Assembly (NCBI GenBank): GCA_007695285.1 | Contig: REEC01000192.1 | Coordinates: forward strand, 1 to 64,000 | DNA from: Spirochaetaceae bacterium | GTDB taxonomy: Bacteria; Spirochaetota; Spirochaetia; DSM-27196; PXBQ01 | Direction: 5' to 3' | Length of the DNA stretch: 64,000 nt | Shown here: positions 25,903 through 34,856 of the stretch, piece by piece | How the letters are laid out: each line of letters opens with the position of its first letter | How positions within the stretch are numbered: the stretch's first letter is position 1 | The notes under the pieces: model-generated | Told to the model about the DNA's origin: nothing | Seen by the model: only the letters and a program-made list of their open reading frames with translations | The model's database searches: none | Program-made: the position numbers and the translations under genes

Positions 25903-27676
25903 GGCGTGCCCGCCGTGACTCAAGCTGTTGCAGCTCGAAGATCTCTCGATAATAGCCGTCCAAATCGACCAACTCCGCGTGGTTTCCGCTCTGAATGACG
26001 CGGCCGTCGCTGAGGACCACGATCAGATCGGCGTGTTGAAGCGTCGAAATTCGGTGTGATACAACGATAGTTGTTTTTCCTTTTCTTTCGGGCAGGAGCG
26101 CTCGGAGTATTTTTTCTTCGGTCTCGGTATCTACGGCCGACAGCGCGTCGTCGAGTACGAGGATCGAGGGGTCGACCGCGAGCGCGCGCGAAATCGCAAT
26201 CCTTTGCTTCTGGCCTCCCGAAAGCGTAATCCCGCGTTCGCCGATCTCGGTTTTCCAGCCGTTCGGGAAGTTCTCGATGTCGCGTTCGACCGCCGAGACG
26301 GCTCCGACGCGCGTTACGATCGCGGTTCTGACCGCTTCATCGGGCGACCTTACCGCGAAAAGGACGTTGTGTTCGAGCGAGTCGGAAAAGAGAAACGTAT
26401 CCTGTGGGACAAAACCAAAAGCGCGTCGGAGCCCGTCGAGTCTGTACTGTCTTACGTCGCGTCCGCCGACGAAAACCGTGCCCTCAGGCGGGTCGATCAT
26501 ACGTGGCAGCACGTTCAGCAACGTAGATTTCCCCGAGCCCGTGTGTCCGAGTATCCCGAGCAATCCGCCGGCCGGCAGCGAGAACGAGATGTCGTCGAGC
26601 GCCGGGGTATCGGCACCCGGGTAGGTGAACGTGAGCGATCTGAACTCGATCGACGGAGTCTCCGGAGACGTGACCGCGTCGGGAGCCGACGTGATCTCGG
26701 GGGCCTCGTCAAGAATAGCGTTGATCCGCGCCAACGACGCGCCGCCGCGCTGGAACATGTTCACGGTGAATCCTGCGCCGAGCATCGGCCAGATGAGCAT
26801 CTCGAGGTAGCTCATCGTCGCAACAAACTCACCGGGGCTCAACGTGCCGGTAATCACGAGCTCACCGCCGAATCTCAGCAGAATCAAACCGGTGATCCCC
26901 GCCAGGAAGTGAACCAACGGGAAAAACAAGCCCCAGATTCGTACCAGCTGAAGATTCTTCGCCTGGTAATCCGCGTTTGCGGCCATAAACCGATCACGGA
27001 AGTAGTCCTCGCGGACAAATGACTGAACTACCCGAATCCCGGTTAATGTTTCGCGAGACTGTTCGCTCAGTCGCGAAAACCCCTCCTGGACGCCCTTAAA
27101 GAGTTTCCCGATGACCCTTCCGAAAAAAAGGATCATGATCGTAATGAGCGGCAACGGGATGATCGTGACGAGTGTCAGGCGGGCCTGTTGGGTGAACAGG
27201 ATCACGAGTATCGCAATCGTGAGGAAAAGACCGTCGACAAACGCGACGAACGCCATTCCGCTCGCCATTCGCACGGCGTCCATGTCGTTCGTCGCGCGCG
27301 CCATGATGTCTCCCGTTTTGTTGCGGCCGAAGAACGACGGAGAAAGCTTCAAGAGATGGTCGAAAAGTTTTTCGCGCAGTTCCTTTTCGATCCGTCGCGA
27401 TGCGCCATGGATAAAAAACCGCCATCCGAGCCGCCCCATCGCGATCACGAACGCAGTGGCGACCATCAGGAGCATCGTCCGAGCAATCGCGTTCAACTCG
27501 AAATCGCCGCCGGCGATCATGTCGATCGCGTGCCGGATGAACTGCGGGATCATCAACTGCGCTCCGCTCGTCACGATCAGCGCCAAAACGCCGCCGAGGT
27601 ACCACATGCGGTAACGGCGCAAAAACGGGAGGAGCGTTCGGTATTCTTTCAGCACGCGTCGGTTGTCCCTCGCCAT
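25895..27676 (-). CDS. ABC exporter half-transporter with degenerate ATPase site
   Basis: The 593-residue partner has the exporter membrane domain (about 1-320) and an ATPase domain with GHTGSGKST, LSGGQKQR and LVLDDALSAVD. In the last motif the catalytic Glu after Walker B is Asp, the mark of the degenerate site in heterodimeric exporters, while the paired subunit keeps Glu. The gene starts inside the last 28 bases of plsC and ends eight bases into the next gene. The three genes are therefore coupled, which hints at a phospholipid-linked substrate. This is inference from context only. Confidence 0.9.
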   Translation of the reverse strand: MARDNRRVLKEYRTLLPFLRRYRMWYLGGVLALIVTSGAQLMIPQFIRHAIDMIAGGDFELNAIARTMLLMVATAFVIAMGRLGWRFFIHGASRRIEKELREKLFDHLLKLSPSFFGRNKTGDIMARATNDMDAVRMASGMAFVAFVDGLFLTIAILVILFTQQARLTLVTIIPLPLITIMILFFGRVIGKLFKGVQEGFSRLSEQSRETLTGIRVVQSFVREDYFRDRFMAANADYQAKNLQLVRIWGLFFPLVHFLAGITGLILLRFGGELVITGTLSPGEFVATMSYLEMLIWPMLGAGFTVNMFQRGGASLARINAILDEAPEITSAPDAVTSPETPSIEFRSLTFTYPGADTPALDDISFSLPAGGLLGILGHTGSGKSTLLNVLPRMIDPPEGTVFVGGRDVRQYRLDGLRRAFGFVPQDTFLFSDSLEHNVLFAVRSPDEAVRTAIVTRVGAVSAVERDIENFPNGWKTEIGERGITLSGGQKQRIAISRALAVDPSILVLDDALSAVDTETEEKILRALLPERKGKTTIVVSHRISTLQHADLIVVLSDGRVIQSGNHAELVDLDGYYREIFELQQLESRRARHE

Positions 27677-28404
27677 CGAGCGAGCTGGGCGAGTATCTCG
27701 CCGCGTGCGTCGGTGATCGCCGAGATTACCTCGGTCTTGCTTTCGGGGGTGTCGCGCAACGAGAGAAATGCCACGCGGTACACAAGCCCATAACGAAGGT
27801 GAAGCAGATCCTTTATCGTCGAGAGGTTCTTTCCACCGTCGATCGCGACCGTAAGGACAGGCATTTGCGCGCGCTCGAGGATCACGCGTGCGGCGCCGGT
27901 GTGGAAGGCGCCGAGTTCACCGTCGCGAGACCGAGTTCCTTCCGGAAAGATCACGGGGCACGCGATTCGTGCGGTGCCGGTCGCAAAGGCTTTCAGTTCG
28001 TTCATTGTTTGCGAGAAGTTTGTTTTCCGGTTGATCAGCGCGTGTTTCTGAATCCTCAACATCTGCGAAACGAGCGGAACCCCACGGCCAAGCTCGCGCT
28101 TCGCGACAAATCGTAGTTGACGCGTCGGCACGGTCGCGACCAGCGCCGGAATGTCAATGAGGCTTTGATGGTTCGATAGAACTACAAAACGTTCGGGCAG
28201 CGGTTTACTCGTCTTATTCTCGAGTATCAATCGAAGTCCGCCGAAAAACCGCGCGCAGTCGAAAAGGCGCTTTGCTATGCGCGCGCGGTTCTTGTCGACG
28301 TACGCGCGAGCGACCGAGTACCCAAAGACCCGCCGTATCCGAATCTGGACGTCAAAATAGAGAAGCACTGAGATAAAAAAAAACAAAAAAAAACTCGCAG
28401 CCAT
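27649..28404 (-). CDS. plsC: 1-acyl-sn-glycerol-3-phosphate acyltransferase
   Basis: PlsC makes phosphatidic acid by acylating lysophosphatidic acid at the inner membrane. I choose ATG 28402-28404, preceded by GAGGTG, giving 251 residues that begin with a membrane helix (MAASFFLFFFISVLLYF). The track's start 36 bases upstream lacks a ribosome site. The catalytic NHQSLID (HX4D) and the substrate motif FPEGTRSRDG are intact. Codons 4 to 10 contain two runs of nine T separated by one G, so slippage would shift the frame at the very start of the gene. The end overlaps the ABC exporter gene by 28 bases. Confidence 0.9.
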   Translation of the reverse strand: MAASFFLFFFISVLLYFDVQIRIRRVFGYSVARAYVDKNRARIAKRLFDCARFFGGLRLILENKTSKPLPERFVVLSNHQSLIDIPALVATVPTRQLRFVAKRELGRGVPLVSQMLRIQKHALINRKTNFSQTMNELKAFATGTARIACPVIFPEGTRSRDGELGAFHTGAARVILERAQMPVLTVAIDGGKNLSTIKDLLHLRYGLVYRVAFLSLRDTPESKTEVISAITDARGEILAQLARWRGTTDAC

Positions 28405-28430
28405 GAAACACCTCACGGTACTGTATCGGG

Positions 28431-28449
28431 ATTGCTTCAAATGAGCAAT
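28431..28449. repeat. Perfect 6-7-6 inverted repeat upstream of plsC
   Basis: ATTGCT (28431-28436) and AGCAAT (28444-28449) are exact reverse complements separated by TCAAATG, 27 bases upstream of the plsC ATG. It overlaps a possible weak promoter (TTGCTC, 17 bp, TACAGT on the minus strand), so an operator is plausible. Confidence 0.35.
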
Positions 28450-28536
28450 TATCCAATGGAAACCGAGTAGCGATTCTTAAGGTACAGAGCCACCGATAGA
28501 ATCGCTGGGAACCGAGTTTGTGACGTGATTTGTGCG

Positions 28537-28565
28537 TTGACACTCGGTGCGGGATTTGATACTGT
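28537..28565 (+). promoter_or_regulatory. rpsT promoter
   Basis: Consensus -35 TTGACA (28537-28542) is followed after 17 bp by TACTGT (28560-28565). The leader would be about 38 nt and ends in GGAGGAAGG ahead of the TTG start. Confidence 0.55.
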
Positions 28566-28609
28566 CATAGCTCATTACGTAACTTGAAAATACGTGGAGG
28601 AAGGACTAC

Positions 28610-28882
28610 TTGGTCAAGAAGGATTCAGCCGCAAAACGGCATAGACAAAGTGAAGTGAGTCGTGTGCGTAATCGAAGCGTACGGAGTCATGTTCGGTCAA
28701 GCGTGAAGGGCCTGCTCAAGGCTGTTCAGGACCAGGATGCGGCGCTTGCGAAAGCGAGGTTCGCGGAGGTCACAAAACTCATCGACACGGCCGCCGGAAA
28801 AGGTATTTATCATCCGAATACCGCCGCGCGCACAAAGGCGCGTCTGAGCAAAAAGGTAGCGTCGGTTCTATCCGCCTCCTGA
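28610..28882 (+). CDS. rpsT: 30S ribosomal protein S20
   Basis: S20 binds the 5' domain and helix 44 of 16S rRNA early in 30S assembly. The 90-residue, lysine/arginine-rich protein shows the family pattern SAAKRHRQSE...RNRSVRSHVRSSVKG and the conserved GIYHPNTAARTKARLSKKV. It starts at TTG 28610 after a strong GGAGGAAGG. Weak TTG starts are common for S20, whose synthesis is autoregulated in enterobacteria partly through a non-AUG codon, so the same scheme may apply here. An HU gene follows. Confidence 0.96.
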   Translation: MVKKDSAAKRHRQSEVSRVRNRSVRSHVRSSVKGLLKAVQDQDAALAKARFAEVTKLIDTAAGKGIYHPNTAARTKARLSKKVASVLSAS

Positions 28883-28946
28883 AACGAGGCAGGTAATCTC
28901 GCCGAAACATGTTTTTCGCATTCACCGGATAGAAAGGGGATGGTCC

Positions 28947-29276
28947 GTGGCGTCGAGTAAGTTGACGAAGGCCGAAATCGTGGAGGAAATCGCGGAGTCC
29001 ACGGGCCTAAGCAAAAAAGACATCCACACGGTTGTTGATCTTTTTTTCTCACAGGTGAAGAACGCCCTGCTCGACGACAAGGTTATCGAGTTTCGGGGAT
29101 TCGGCACGTTCGAGATTCGGACACGGAAGGGGCGCGAACGCGCGCGGAATCCAAAGACCGGTGAGACGGTTTCGGTACAGGATCACGGCGTGGTGGTTTT
29201 TCGGCCGGGCAAGGAGTTGAAAGAAGCATCGTGGGAACTGAGAGCGGGGCAGGGTGAGTCGAAAAAAAATACGTAA
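28947..29276 (+). CDS. hup: HU/IHF-family DNA-binding protein
   Basis: HU-type proteins bend and compact DNA as dimers. The 109-residue product starts at GTG 28947 behind AAGGGG. It has the usual helical N-terminal part (LTKAEIVEEIAESTGLSKKD) and the DNA-inserting arm with IEFRGFGTFEIR, ERARNPKTGE and VVFRPGKELKE. It is about 15 residues longer than typical HU (90-95 aa), the surplus being a charged C-terminal tail. The end overlaps the start of the lnt gene by 23 bases. IHF-like specificity cannot be judged by eye. Confidence 0.93.
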   Translation: MASSKLTKAEIVEEIAESTGLSKKDIHTVVDLFFSQVKNALLDDKVIEFRGFGTFEIRTRKGRERARNPKTGETVSVQDHGVVVFRPGKELKEASWELRAGQGESKKNT

Positions 29277-30969
29277 AAGTTCGCGAGGGACCGTTCGTTC
29301 GACCGCTTCACGGAGAGGTGGGCACGCGAAGACAGCGGTTCCCGACGAGTTCGAGCAGATCGGGAACGGTTCGGACCGCACCGGCGGAAAAAAGGTTGGA
29401 ACAGACATTCTCCTCATCGTCGCGGGTGCGATCTTGTTTTCCCTCGCGTTCCCGAATGTTCTGACAAAGTGGGGTATGTTCCCCGTTGCGTTCATTTCGC
29501 TCGTGCCTGTCTTTGTCGTCGTTCGCCGGGCAACGTGGATCGAAGCTCCTTTGTACGGCCTTCTCTACGGCTTCCTGACGTACACGATTTTTAACTACTG
29601 GCTGATGGTCTTCCACCCGCTTTCGATCTTCATCGTTCCCGTCATTTACGCATCATATTTTTTCGTCGTGTTTCCGATTCTCAAGGTGGTCGACACGGCG
29701 TTTCCACGGTACGGATATCTCGCGCAGCTCGTCGTGTGGATGGCGTACGAGTATCTTCGGATACAGGGCTTCCTTGGGTACGCGTACGGGATCATCGGTT
29801 ACTCGCAGTACCTTTTCTCTCCGTTCATCAGGATCTCGGCGATCACCGGCGTGTGGGGTGTCTCGTTCCTCGTTGCGTTCCCTTCGGCGTACTTGGCGGC
29901 CGCGCTGGCGGACGGAATCTCGAGTGTCCGTGGATTCGTGCGGCGGCACAGAATCGATGCGGTGGCGTACGCGGTCGTGTTCTTAGCCGTGCTCGTGTAC
30001 GGTCTTGCGACATCGCGCGATTATTCGGAGGCGCCTACGGTTCGTGCCGCGTTGATCCAACAGGATATCGATCCGCACGTCGGCGGCCTGAGCGCGTATC
30101 GGGGTTCACTCGACGCGTTGGTCCGACAGAGCACCGCCGCGCTCGAGAGCGATCCTGAGATTGAGATCGTGATCTGGTCGGAGACTTCGTTTGTCCCGGC
30201 GATCGAGTACCATACCCGATACCGCGAGAGTCCCGAAATGTGGGCTTTGGTACGCGAACTTCTTGAGTTCCTCGACGGCCAGACGGTGCCGTACGTGATC
30301 GGAAACGGCGACGGTCAGCGCCGAAGAAATGCAGCCGGGGAGCTGGTGCGGGTCGATTACAACGCGGCGCTTGTGTACGACCGGGGGGAGTTCATCGACA
30401 CGTATCGCAAAGTCCACCTCGTTCCGTTCACCGAACATTTTCCGTACGAGAGGACTTTTCCATGGCTGCATCGCCTGCTCGTCGAGAACGATACGACATT
30501 CTGGGAACACGGCGATGAGTTCACGGTGTTTGAGGCGGCAGGGATGAAATTCTCGACGCCGATTTGCTTTGAGGACACTTTCGGGTATCTGTCGCGCGAG
30601 TTCATTCGCGCCGGAGCGGAGGTGATCGTGAACCTCACGAACGATTCGTGGTCAAAGTCTGTCCCCGCGGCGATGCAGCACATGGCCATGGCCGTGTTTC
30701 GCGCGACCGAGAACCGTCGATCGGTCGTTCGGAGCACGAACGGGGGCATGACCGTTTTCATCGACCCGAACGGTAGGATCACCGACATGTTGCCTGCGTT
30801 TGTCGAGGGATACCTGATCGGGGACATCTCTGTTTATACCGACGAAACCACGGTGTACACGCGATACGGCGACTGGCTCGCGTGGCTTTTCCTGTTCGGA
30901 GCAATCGGCTTGACGGTGGGGGCGGTGGTGCTCGTGATAGTGCGCCGGACACACGCCACGCTACCGTGA
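29254..30969 (+). CDS. lnt: Apolipoprotein N-acyltransferase, copy 1
   Basis: Lnt transfers the third acyl chain to the N-terminal cysteine of lipoproteins in the inner membrane. The 571-residue protein has an unusual charged N-terminal tail of about 45 residues, then about six membrane helices and a nitrilase-like periplasmic domain (about 255-525), ending in one more helix. The catalytic triad is visible: Glu in WSETSF, Lys in YRKVHLVPFTEHFP, Cys in PICFED. GTG 29254, overlapping the HU gene, is the only start codon before the first membrane helix. A second full Lnt is encoded 4 kb downstream on the other strand. Confidence 0.92.
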   Translation: MSRKKIRKSSRGTVRSTASRRGGHAKTAVPDEFEQIGNGSDRTGGKKVGTDILLIVAGAILFSLAFPNVLTKWGMFPVAFISLVPVFVVVRRATWIEAPLYGLLYGFLTYTIFNYWLMVFHPLSIFIVPVIYASYFFVVFPILKVVDTAFPRYGYLAQLVVWMAYEYLRIQGFLGYAYGIIGYSQYLFSPFIRISAITGVWGVSFLVAFPSAYLAAALADGISSVRGFVRRHRIDAVAYAVVFLAVLVYGLATSRDYSEAPTVRAALIQQDIDPHVGGLSAYRGSLDALVRQSTAALESDPEIEIVIWSETSFVPAIEYHTRYRESPEMWALVRELLEFLDGQTVPYVIGNGDGQRRRNAAGELVRVDYNAALVYDRGEFIDTYRKVHLVPFTEHFPYERTFPWLHRLLVENDTTFWEHGDEFTVFEAAGMKFSTPICFEDTFGYLSREFIRAGAEVIVNLTNDSWSKSVPAAMQHMAMAVFRATENRRSVVRSTNGGMTVFIDPNGRITDMLPAFVEGYLIGDISVYTDETTVYTRYGDWLAWLFLFGAIGLTVGAVVLVIVRRTHATLP

Positions 30970-30989
30970 TTTTCGGGCGTTCATTTCGA

Positions 30990-31018
30990 TTGACAGAACA
31001 CGAGTGTTGTAGGACAAT
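30990..31018 (+). promoter_or_regulatory. Promoter of the response regulator-TPR-bactofilin operon
   Basis: TTGACA (30990-30995) and GACAAT (31013-31018) are 17 bp apart. Transcription would start near 31025, just before the GAAGGGGCG ribosome site, which supports ATG 31039 rather than the upstream GTG as the start. Confidence 0.5.
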
Positions 31019-31038
31019 GACGCGTGAAGGGGCGTTCG

Positions 31039-31785
31039 ATGACACAAAAAAGTACTATTCTCATCGTCGATGATGAACAGATTAACCTCGACTTCTTTGA
31101 TGTCATGCTTTCTCGGCTTGGATTTAACGTCGCGACGGCTGTTGACGGCGAAGACGCGCTCGAAAAAGTAGTTGAGGTCAATCCTGACCTCATTATCCTC
31201 GACAACGTAATGCCCCGGCTTTCCGGATGGGAAGTCACCAAGACGCTGAAGCGTGATGAGAATTTCGCCGAACACGCGGATACACCGATAATCATGTTTT
31301 CCGCTATGGACGACGTCAAGGACAAGATCGAGGGTTTCGAGCTCGGAATCGAAGACTACATTACGAAACCGTACAACTTTTCCGAAGTCCTCGCCAGAAT
31401 CAAGGCCGTTCTTCGGAACCGCGATCTTTCAACTCAAGTAATCCAACGCGAACGAAGAATCGCGTTGATCGAGTCGCTAAACAAATCGCTCGTGTACTTC
31501 ACCGAGCACTTGCGAGCTCCCGTTCTCGATCTGTTGGAGAAGGCCGATGCGCTCGACGCAAACAACGCCGAAAGGGTCGGTGAGTTGGTCGATGCGGTAC
31601 GCGGTGAGGCCAAGACGATTCTCGCAACGCTCGACGGACTCAAAGACGAAATCGCGGAGCTTCAATCGAAAGGTGATGAGATGAAAGCTCGCGAGGTGAC
31701 GCTCGAGATGCTTGACGAGAAGTACCAGAAACACTTCCGAGACTATAAGGAGCGCCAAAAGGATCTCGACGAGGTGAAGAAGTGA
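31039..31785 (+). CDS. Response regulator with receiver domain and helical HisKA-like tail
   Basis: The 248-residue protein has an N-terminal receiver domain (about 5-122). The acidic pair is in LIVDDEQ, the phospho-acceptor Asp in LIILDNVMP, and the switch Lys in YITKPYN. The remaining 125 residues are helical and coiled-coil, with no DNA-binding domain. The segment YFTEHLRAPVLDLLEKAD resembles the H-box of histidine-kinase dimerisation domains, but the residue aligned with the phospho-His is Glu. It may therefore be a dimerisation or partner-docking module. The next two genes overlap it and each other, so the three products probably act together, perhaps in placing a bactofilin filament in response to a signal. 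Confidence 0.85.
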   Translation: MTQKSTILIVDDEQINLDFFDVMLSRLGFNVATAVDGEDALEKVVEVNPDLIILDNVMPRLSGWEVTKTLKRDENFAEHADTPIIMFSAMDDVKDKIEGFELGIEDYITKPYNFSEVLARIKAVLRNRDLSTQVIQRERRIALIESLNKSLVYFTEHLRAPVLDLLEKADALDANNAERVGELVDAVRGEAKTILATLDGLKDEIAELQSKGDEMKAREVTLEMLDEKYQKHFRDYKERQKDLDEVKK

Positions 31786-32003
31786 TTACCGAAGAAAAAC
31801 GCAAAGTGCTTGATCACTTTGCGCAGGGACGGCGGCTTTACAAGCTTATGGAGTTTGAGCAAGCACGTAATCACTTTGCCGCGGCGTTGAAAATCGACCC
31901 GAACGACGGCCCATCAAAGGTTTACTTCGCACGGTGCAAACATTACATGGAAAGCCCGCCCCCGGAGGATTGGGACGGCGTTTTTATAATGACATCAAAA
32001 TGA
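31782..32003 (+). CDS. Small TPR protein resembling the tail of class III cyclases
   Basis: The 73-residue protein starts at GTG 31782 in a GTGA overlap with the response regulator. It contains one and a half tetratricopeptide helices (GRRLYKLMEFEQARNHFAAAL, then DPNDGPSKVYFARC) and ends in PPPEDWDGVFIMTSK. That ending closely resembles the C-terminal TPR tail of many spirochaete adenylate/guanylate cyclases. Here the tail stands alone, without a cyclase domain. It is likely a protein-protein adaptor; the partner is not known, but the operon places it between a receiver protein and a bactofilin. Confidence 0.75.
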   Translation: MITEEKRKVLDHFAQGRRLYKLMEFEQARNHFAAALKIDPNDGPSKVYFARCKHYMESPPPEDWDGVFIMTSK

Positions 32004-32404
32004 AGAACGAGCACACCACGACTCCAAAAACCGCGACGCGGCTCGGTCGTGAGACGGCGCTCAAAGGGCGCTTGCGGTTTACCGACTCGGTCTCGATTCG
32101 AGGCCGCTTTGAAGGCGAGATCGACGCCGATGGATTTCTGTTTGTCGAAGACGGCGCGGACGTCCGCGCAAATATACGGGTTCACTCGATCGTGATCGGC
32201 GGGATCGTGCACGGGAACATCGTGGCCGAAGGGCGCGTTGAGATGCTCCCGGGCGGACGCGTCTTCGGAAATGTGAAAGCCGCGAAAATCAGAATTGCCG
32301 ATGGAGTTGTTTTCGAAGGCAAGTGCGAAATGGTAAAAAACGCGTCGAACGTGGATATTTTTTCCCAATCGCTGGAAGAGTTGAAGACGGCTGCCGCGAG
32401 ATAA
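32000..32404 (+). CDS. Bactofilin family protein, second copy
   Basis: Starting at ATG 32000, whose ATGA overlaps the previous stop, gives 134 residues. The core (about 20-115) is the bactofilin beta-helix: LKGRLRFTDSVSIRGRFEGEI, then VHSIVIGGIVHGNIVAEGRVEM. A short helix-forming tail ends in QSLEELKTAAAR. It differs clearly from the bactofilin at 21893, which is next to the peptidase, so the two probably form separate filaments. Membership in a receiver/TPR operon suggests signal-dependent control. Confidence 0.9.
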   Translation: MKNEHTTTPKTATRLGRETALKGRLRFTDSVSIRGRFEGEIDADGFLFVEDGADVRANIRVHSIVIGGIVHGNIVAEGRVEMLPGGRVFGNVKAAKIRIADGVVFEGKCEMVKNASNVDIFSQSLEELKTAAAR

Positions 32405-32467
32405 AGAGGCGTCGCTCGGACTGTTGAGCGCCGAGTTAAGCGTGTTATCGTGAACCGATTTCGCGGG

Positions 32468-32497
32468 TTGACATATTTCAAAGGCACGGTCTATACT
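32468..32497 (+). promoter_or_regulatory. rho promoter
   Basis: TTGACA (32468-32473), 18 bp and TATACT (32492-32497) form a near-consensus promoter. The start near 32504 leaves a leader of about 160 nt before rho, long enough for autoregulation. The leader holds a CGGCCG...CGGCCG pair but no recognisable riboswitch. Confidence 0.65.
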
Positions 32498-32667
32498 TTG
32501 AAGGACTAGTGCGATCCCAGACTGTCCTGTTTTCGGCCGCGAACCGCAATGTGATGACGGCCGTTTGTGTGCGCCGGGTTTTTCCGGAATTCGTCAGTAT
32601 TTCATGAATCCGAATCAATATACAGGATTATCAAACAACACCACCGACCTATCATATGGAGAGCTTG

Positions 32668-34536
32668 ATGGCGATCATCCGCAAGAAAAATACGTCTACG
32701 AAAGAACCATCTCAAAAGCAGCCCGACGCGCAAACTGAACTGGAGTTGCAGGAAAAGCCAATGAGTGAATCACACGAAGGAGGCTCGTCGGACGAGCTTC
32801 AGCACAAGACCGACCACCGCGGCGACGGTGAGAACGGACAAGACGGTGAGAACGCACCAAGCGGGACCACCGAACGCGACAGCGAGAAAGACCGCGGAGT
32901 GGACACCGGGCAGAACGGTGAGAACGACCGTTCTACCGAGACGCGAAAGCCGTCGCGTCGAAAAAAGGTCCGCGTCTCGGTGAATAAAGACTCCGGTAGT
33001 CGCGAATCCGGCAACAGAGATACGCGTTCCCGCGATCGCGGTGGAAACGGTGAGCGAGCCCGGCGCGACGGCGGTCCACAGAGCCGTGATGCAAATGCGC
33101 AGAGCGCGGCGACGGCCGATGACTTCTCGGATGAGCTCACTCGCGCGTCTGAGGAAACCCCGATTGCCGAGCTCGGTGGAGACGACGACTTTTTCGCGCG
33201 CGATACGACGTATCCCGGGAAGTTTCTGAGAAAGACCGTCGGTGAGCACATGCGGGACGACAAGAGTCTCAGTATCAACGATCTCACGAACTTGAACATG
33301 AAGGACCTGCGGCGTTTTGCTGCACGGCTCGGGATTACGCAGGAGAATCTGCTCGCGCTGAAGAAACAGGAAGTCATTTTCGCTATTCTGAAGGCGCATA
33401 CCGAACGGAACGGGACGATTTACGCGTACGGTTCGCTCGAAATACTGCCCGACGGGTACGGGTTTCTCCGGTCGCCGCAGAACAGTTACCTTCCCGGGCC
33501 CGATGACATCTATATTTCGCCGTCGCAGATCCGGCTTTTCAACTTGAAGACCGGTGACACGGTTTTCGGCCAAATTCGACCGCCGAAGGAAGGCGAGCGG
33601 TTCTTTGCTATGCTGCGCGTCGAGACCGTCAACTTCGACACCCCAACCGTCGCTCAGACGCGGATTCCGTTTGACAACTTGACACCGCTCTACCCGGACG
33701 CGCGGTTGAATATGGAGACGCAGAGCGGCGACGTCTCGACCCGAATGATCAATTTGTTCTGTCCTATCGGGAAAGGGCAACGCGGGCTCATCGTTTCGCC
33801 TCCCCGGACCGGAAAAACGGTTTTGTTGCAAAAGGTCGCGAACGCGATCACCGAGAATCACCCGGAAGTGTATCTGATCGTGCTTTTGATCGACGAACGG
33901 CCGGAGGAAGTCACCGACATGCAACGCAACGTCGAGGCCGAGGTCGTCTCATCGACCTTCGATGAGCAGGCGACGCGGCACGTGCAGGTTGCCGAGATGG
34001 TACTCGAGAAGTCTCGGCGGCTCGTCGAGCACAAAAAAGACGTCGTGATTTTGCTCGACTCGATTACGCGTCTCGCGCGCGCGTACAATCAGACCGTTCC
34101 GACATCAGGCAAGATTTTGTCGGGTGGTGTCGACTCGAACGCGCTTCATAAACCGAAACGTTTTTTCGGCGCAGCTCGAAACATCGAGGATGGAGGAAGC
34201 TTGACGATCGTCGCGACCGCGCTCGTCGAGACCGGCAGCCGTATGGACGAAGTTATTTTTGAGGAGTTCAAAGGCACCGGCAACATGGAGATCAACCTGG
34301 ACCGGCGCATCTCCGACCGCCGGCTGTTTCCGTCGATTAACATCAAGAAATCGGGAACACGGCGTGAGGATCTTCTGCTGACCGAGGAGGAGCTTCAAAA
34401 GATGTGGGTGCTGCGGAAGGTCATAAACCCGATGGACGACGTCGAGGTTATCGAACTTCTGATTGACAGAATGCGGAAAAGCAAGAATAATGACGCTTTC
34501 TTGCGGTCGATGAACACATCGGCGAGCATGGACTGA
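32668..34536 (+). CDS. rho: Transcription termination factor Rho with long disordered N-terminal extension
   Basis: Rho is a hexameric RNA-dependent ATPase that ends transcription. I use ATG 32668 (MAIIRKKN), which has GGAGAG in front, giving 622 residues; ATG 32656 is an alternative. Residues 1 to about 190 are hydrophilic and repetitive ([23 protein letters not shown]), unlike the core. Then come the Rho N-domain ([18 protein letters not shown]), the cold-shock-like RNA-binding domain (GYGFLRSP) and the RecA-type motor with [11 protein letters not shown] and [16 protein letters not shown]. The Escherichia coli protein has about 419 residues, so the extension accounts for the surplus. rpmE follows, a common pairing. 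Confidence 0.97.
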   Translation: MAIIRKKNTSTKEPSQKQPDAQTELELQEKPMSESHEGGSSDELQHKTDHRGDGENGQDGENAPSGTTERDSEKDRGVDTGQNGENDRSTETRKPSRRKKVRVSVNKDSGSRESGNRDTRSRDRGGNGERARRDGGPQSRDANAQSAATADDFSDELTRASEETPIAELGGDDDFFARDTTYPGKFLRKTVGEHMRDDKSLSINDLTNLNMKDLRRFAARLGITQENLLALKKQEVIFAILKAHTERNGTIYAYGSLEILPDGYGFLRSPQNSYLPGPDDIYISPSQIRLFNLKTGDTVFGQIRPPKEGERFFAMLRVETVNFDTPTVAQTRIPFDNLTPLYPDARLNMETQSGDVSTRMINLFCPIGKGQRGLIVSPPRTGKTVLLQKVANAITENHPEVYLIVLLIDERPEEVTDMQRNVEAEVVSSTFDEQATRHVQVAEMVLEKSRRLVEHKKDVVILLDSITRLARAYNQTVPTSGKILSGGVDSNALHKPKRFFGAARNIEDGGSLTIVATALVETGSRMDEVIFEEFKGTGNMEINLDRRISDRRLFPSINIKKSGTRREDLLLTEEELQKMWVLRKVINPMDDVEVIELLIDRMRKSKNNDAFLRSMNTSASMD

Positions 34537-34603
34537 TCTTGAAAATCAACAACGCAATGAGACGCTCAGGCGTCCGTACGCGGTTCCGGAGGACAGAGGA
34601 CTA

Positions 34604-34852
34604 ATGAAAAAAGAAATACACCCGAATTATCGTATGGTCGTTTTTCGTGACACCGCTTCAGGTGTCATGTTTTTGACGCGCTCAACGATTGCGACGAAAG
34701 AGAAAGTCACGTACGAAGACGGCAACGAGTATCCCGTTTATGATCTTGAAATCTCGAGTTCGACGCATCCGTTTTTCACGGGCAAACAAAAGCTTGTCGA
34801 CACCGCGGGCCGGGTCGAACGCTTCAACAAAAAGTACAATATCAAAAACTGA
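34604..34852 (+). CDS. rpmE: 50S ribosomal protein L31, type B (zinc-free)
   Basis: The 82-residue protein begins [20 protein letters not shown] and carries [16 protein letters not shown] and [22 protein letters not shown], typical of L31. It has no cysteines, so it is the zinc-independent type B form that bridges the large and small subunits. It follows rho by 67 bases. Its end is only four bases from the end of the second lnt gene on the opposite strand. Confidence 0.96.
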   Translation: MKKEIHPNYRMVVFRDTASGVMFLTRSTIATKEKVTYEDGNEYPVYDLEISSSTHPFFTGKQKLVDTAGRVERFNKKYNIKN

Positions 34853-34856
34853 TAGA

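Noticed and set aside
32405-32440. Terminator after the second bactofilin gene (CGCTC and GAGCG arms)
   Set aside because: The stem is only five base pairs and no U-tract follows.
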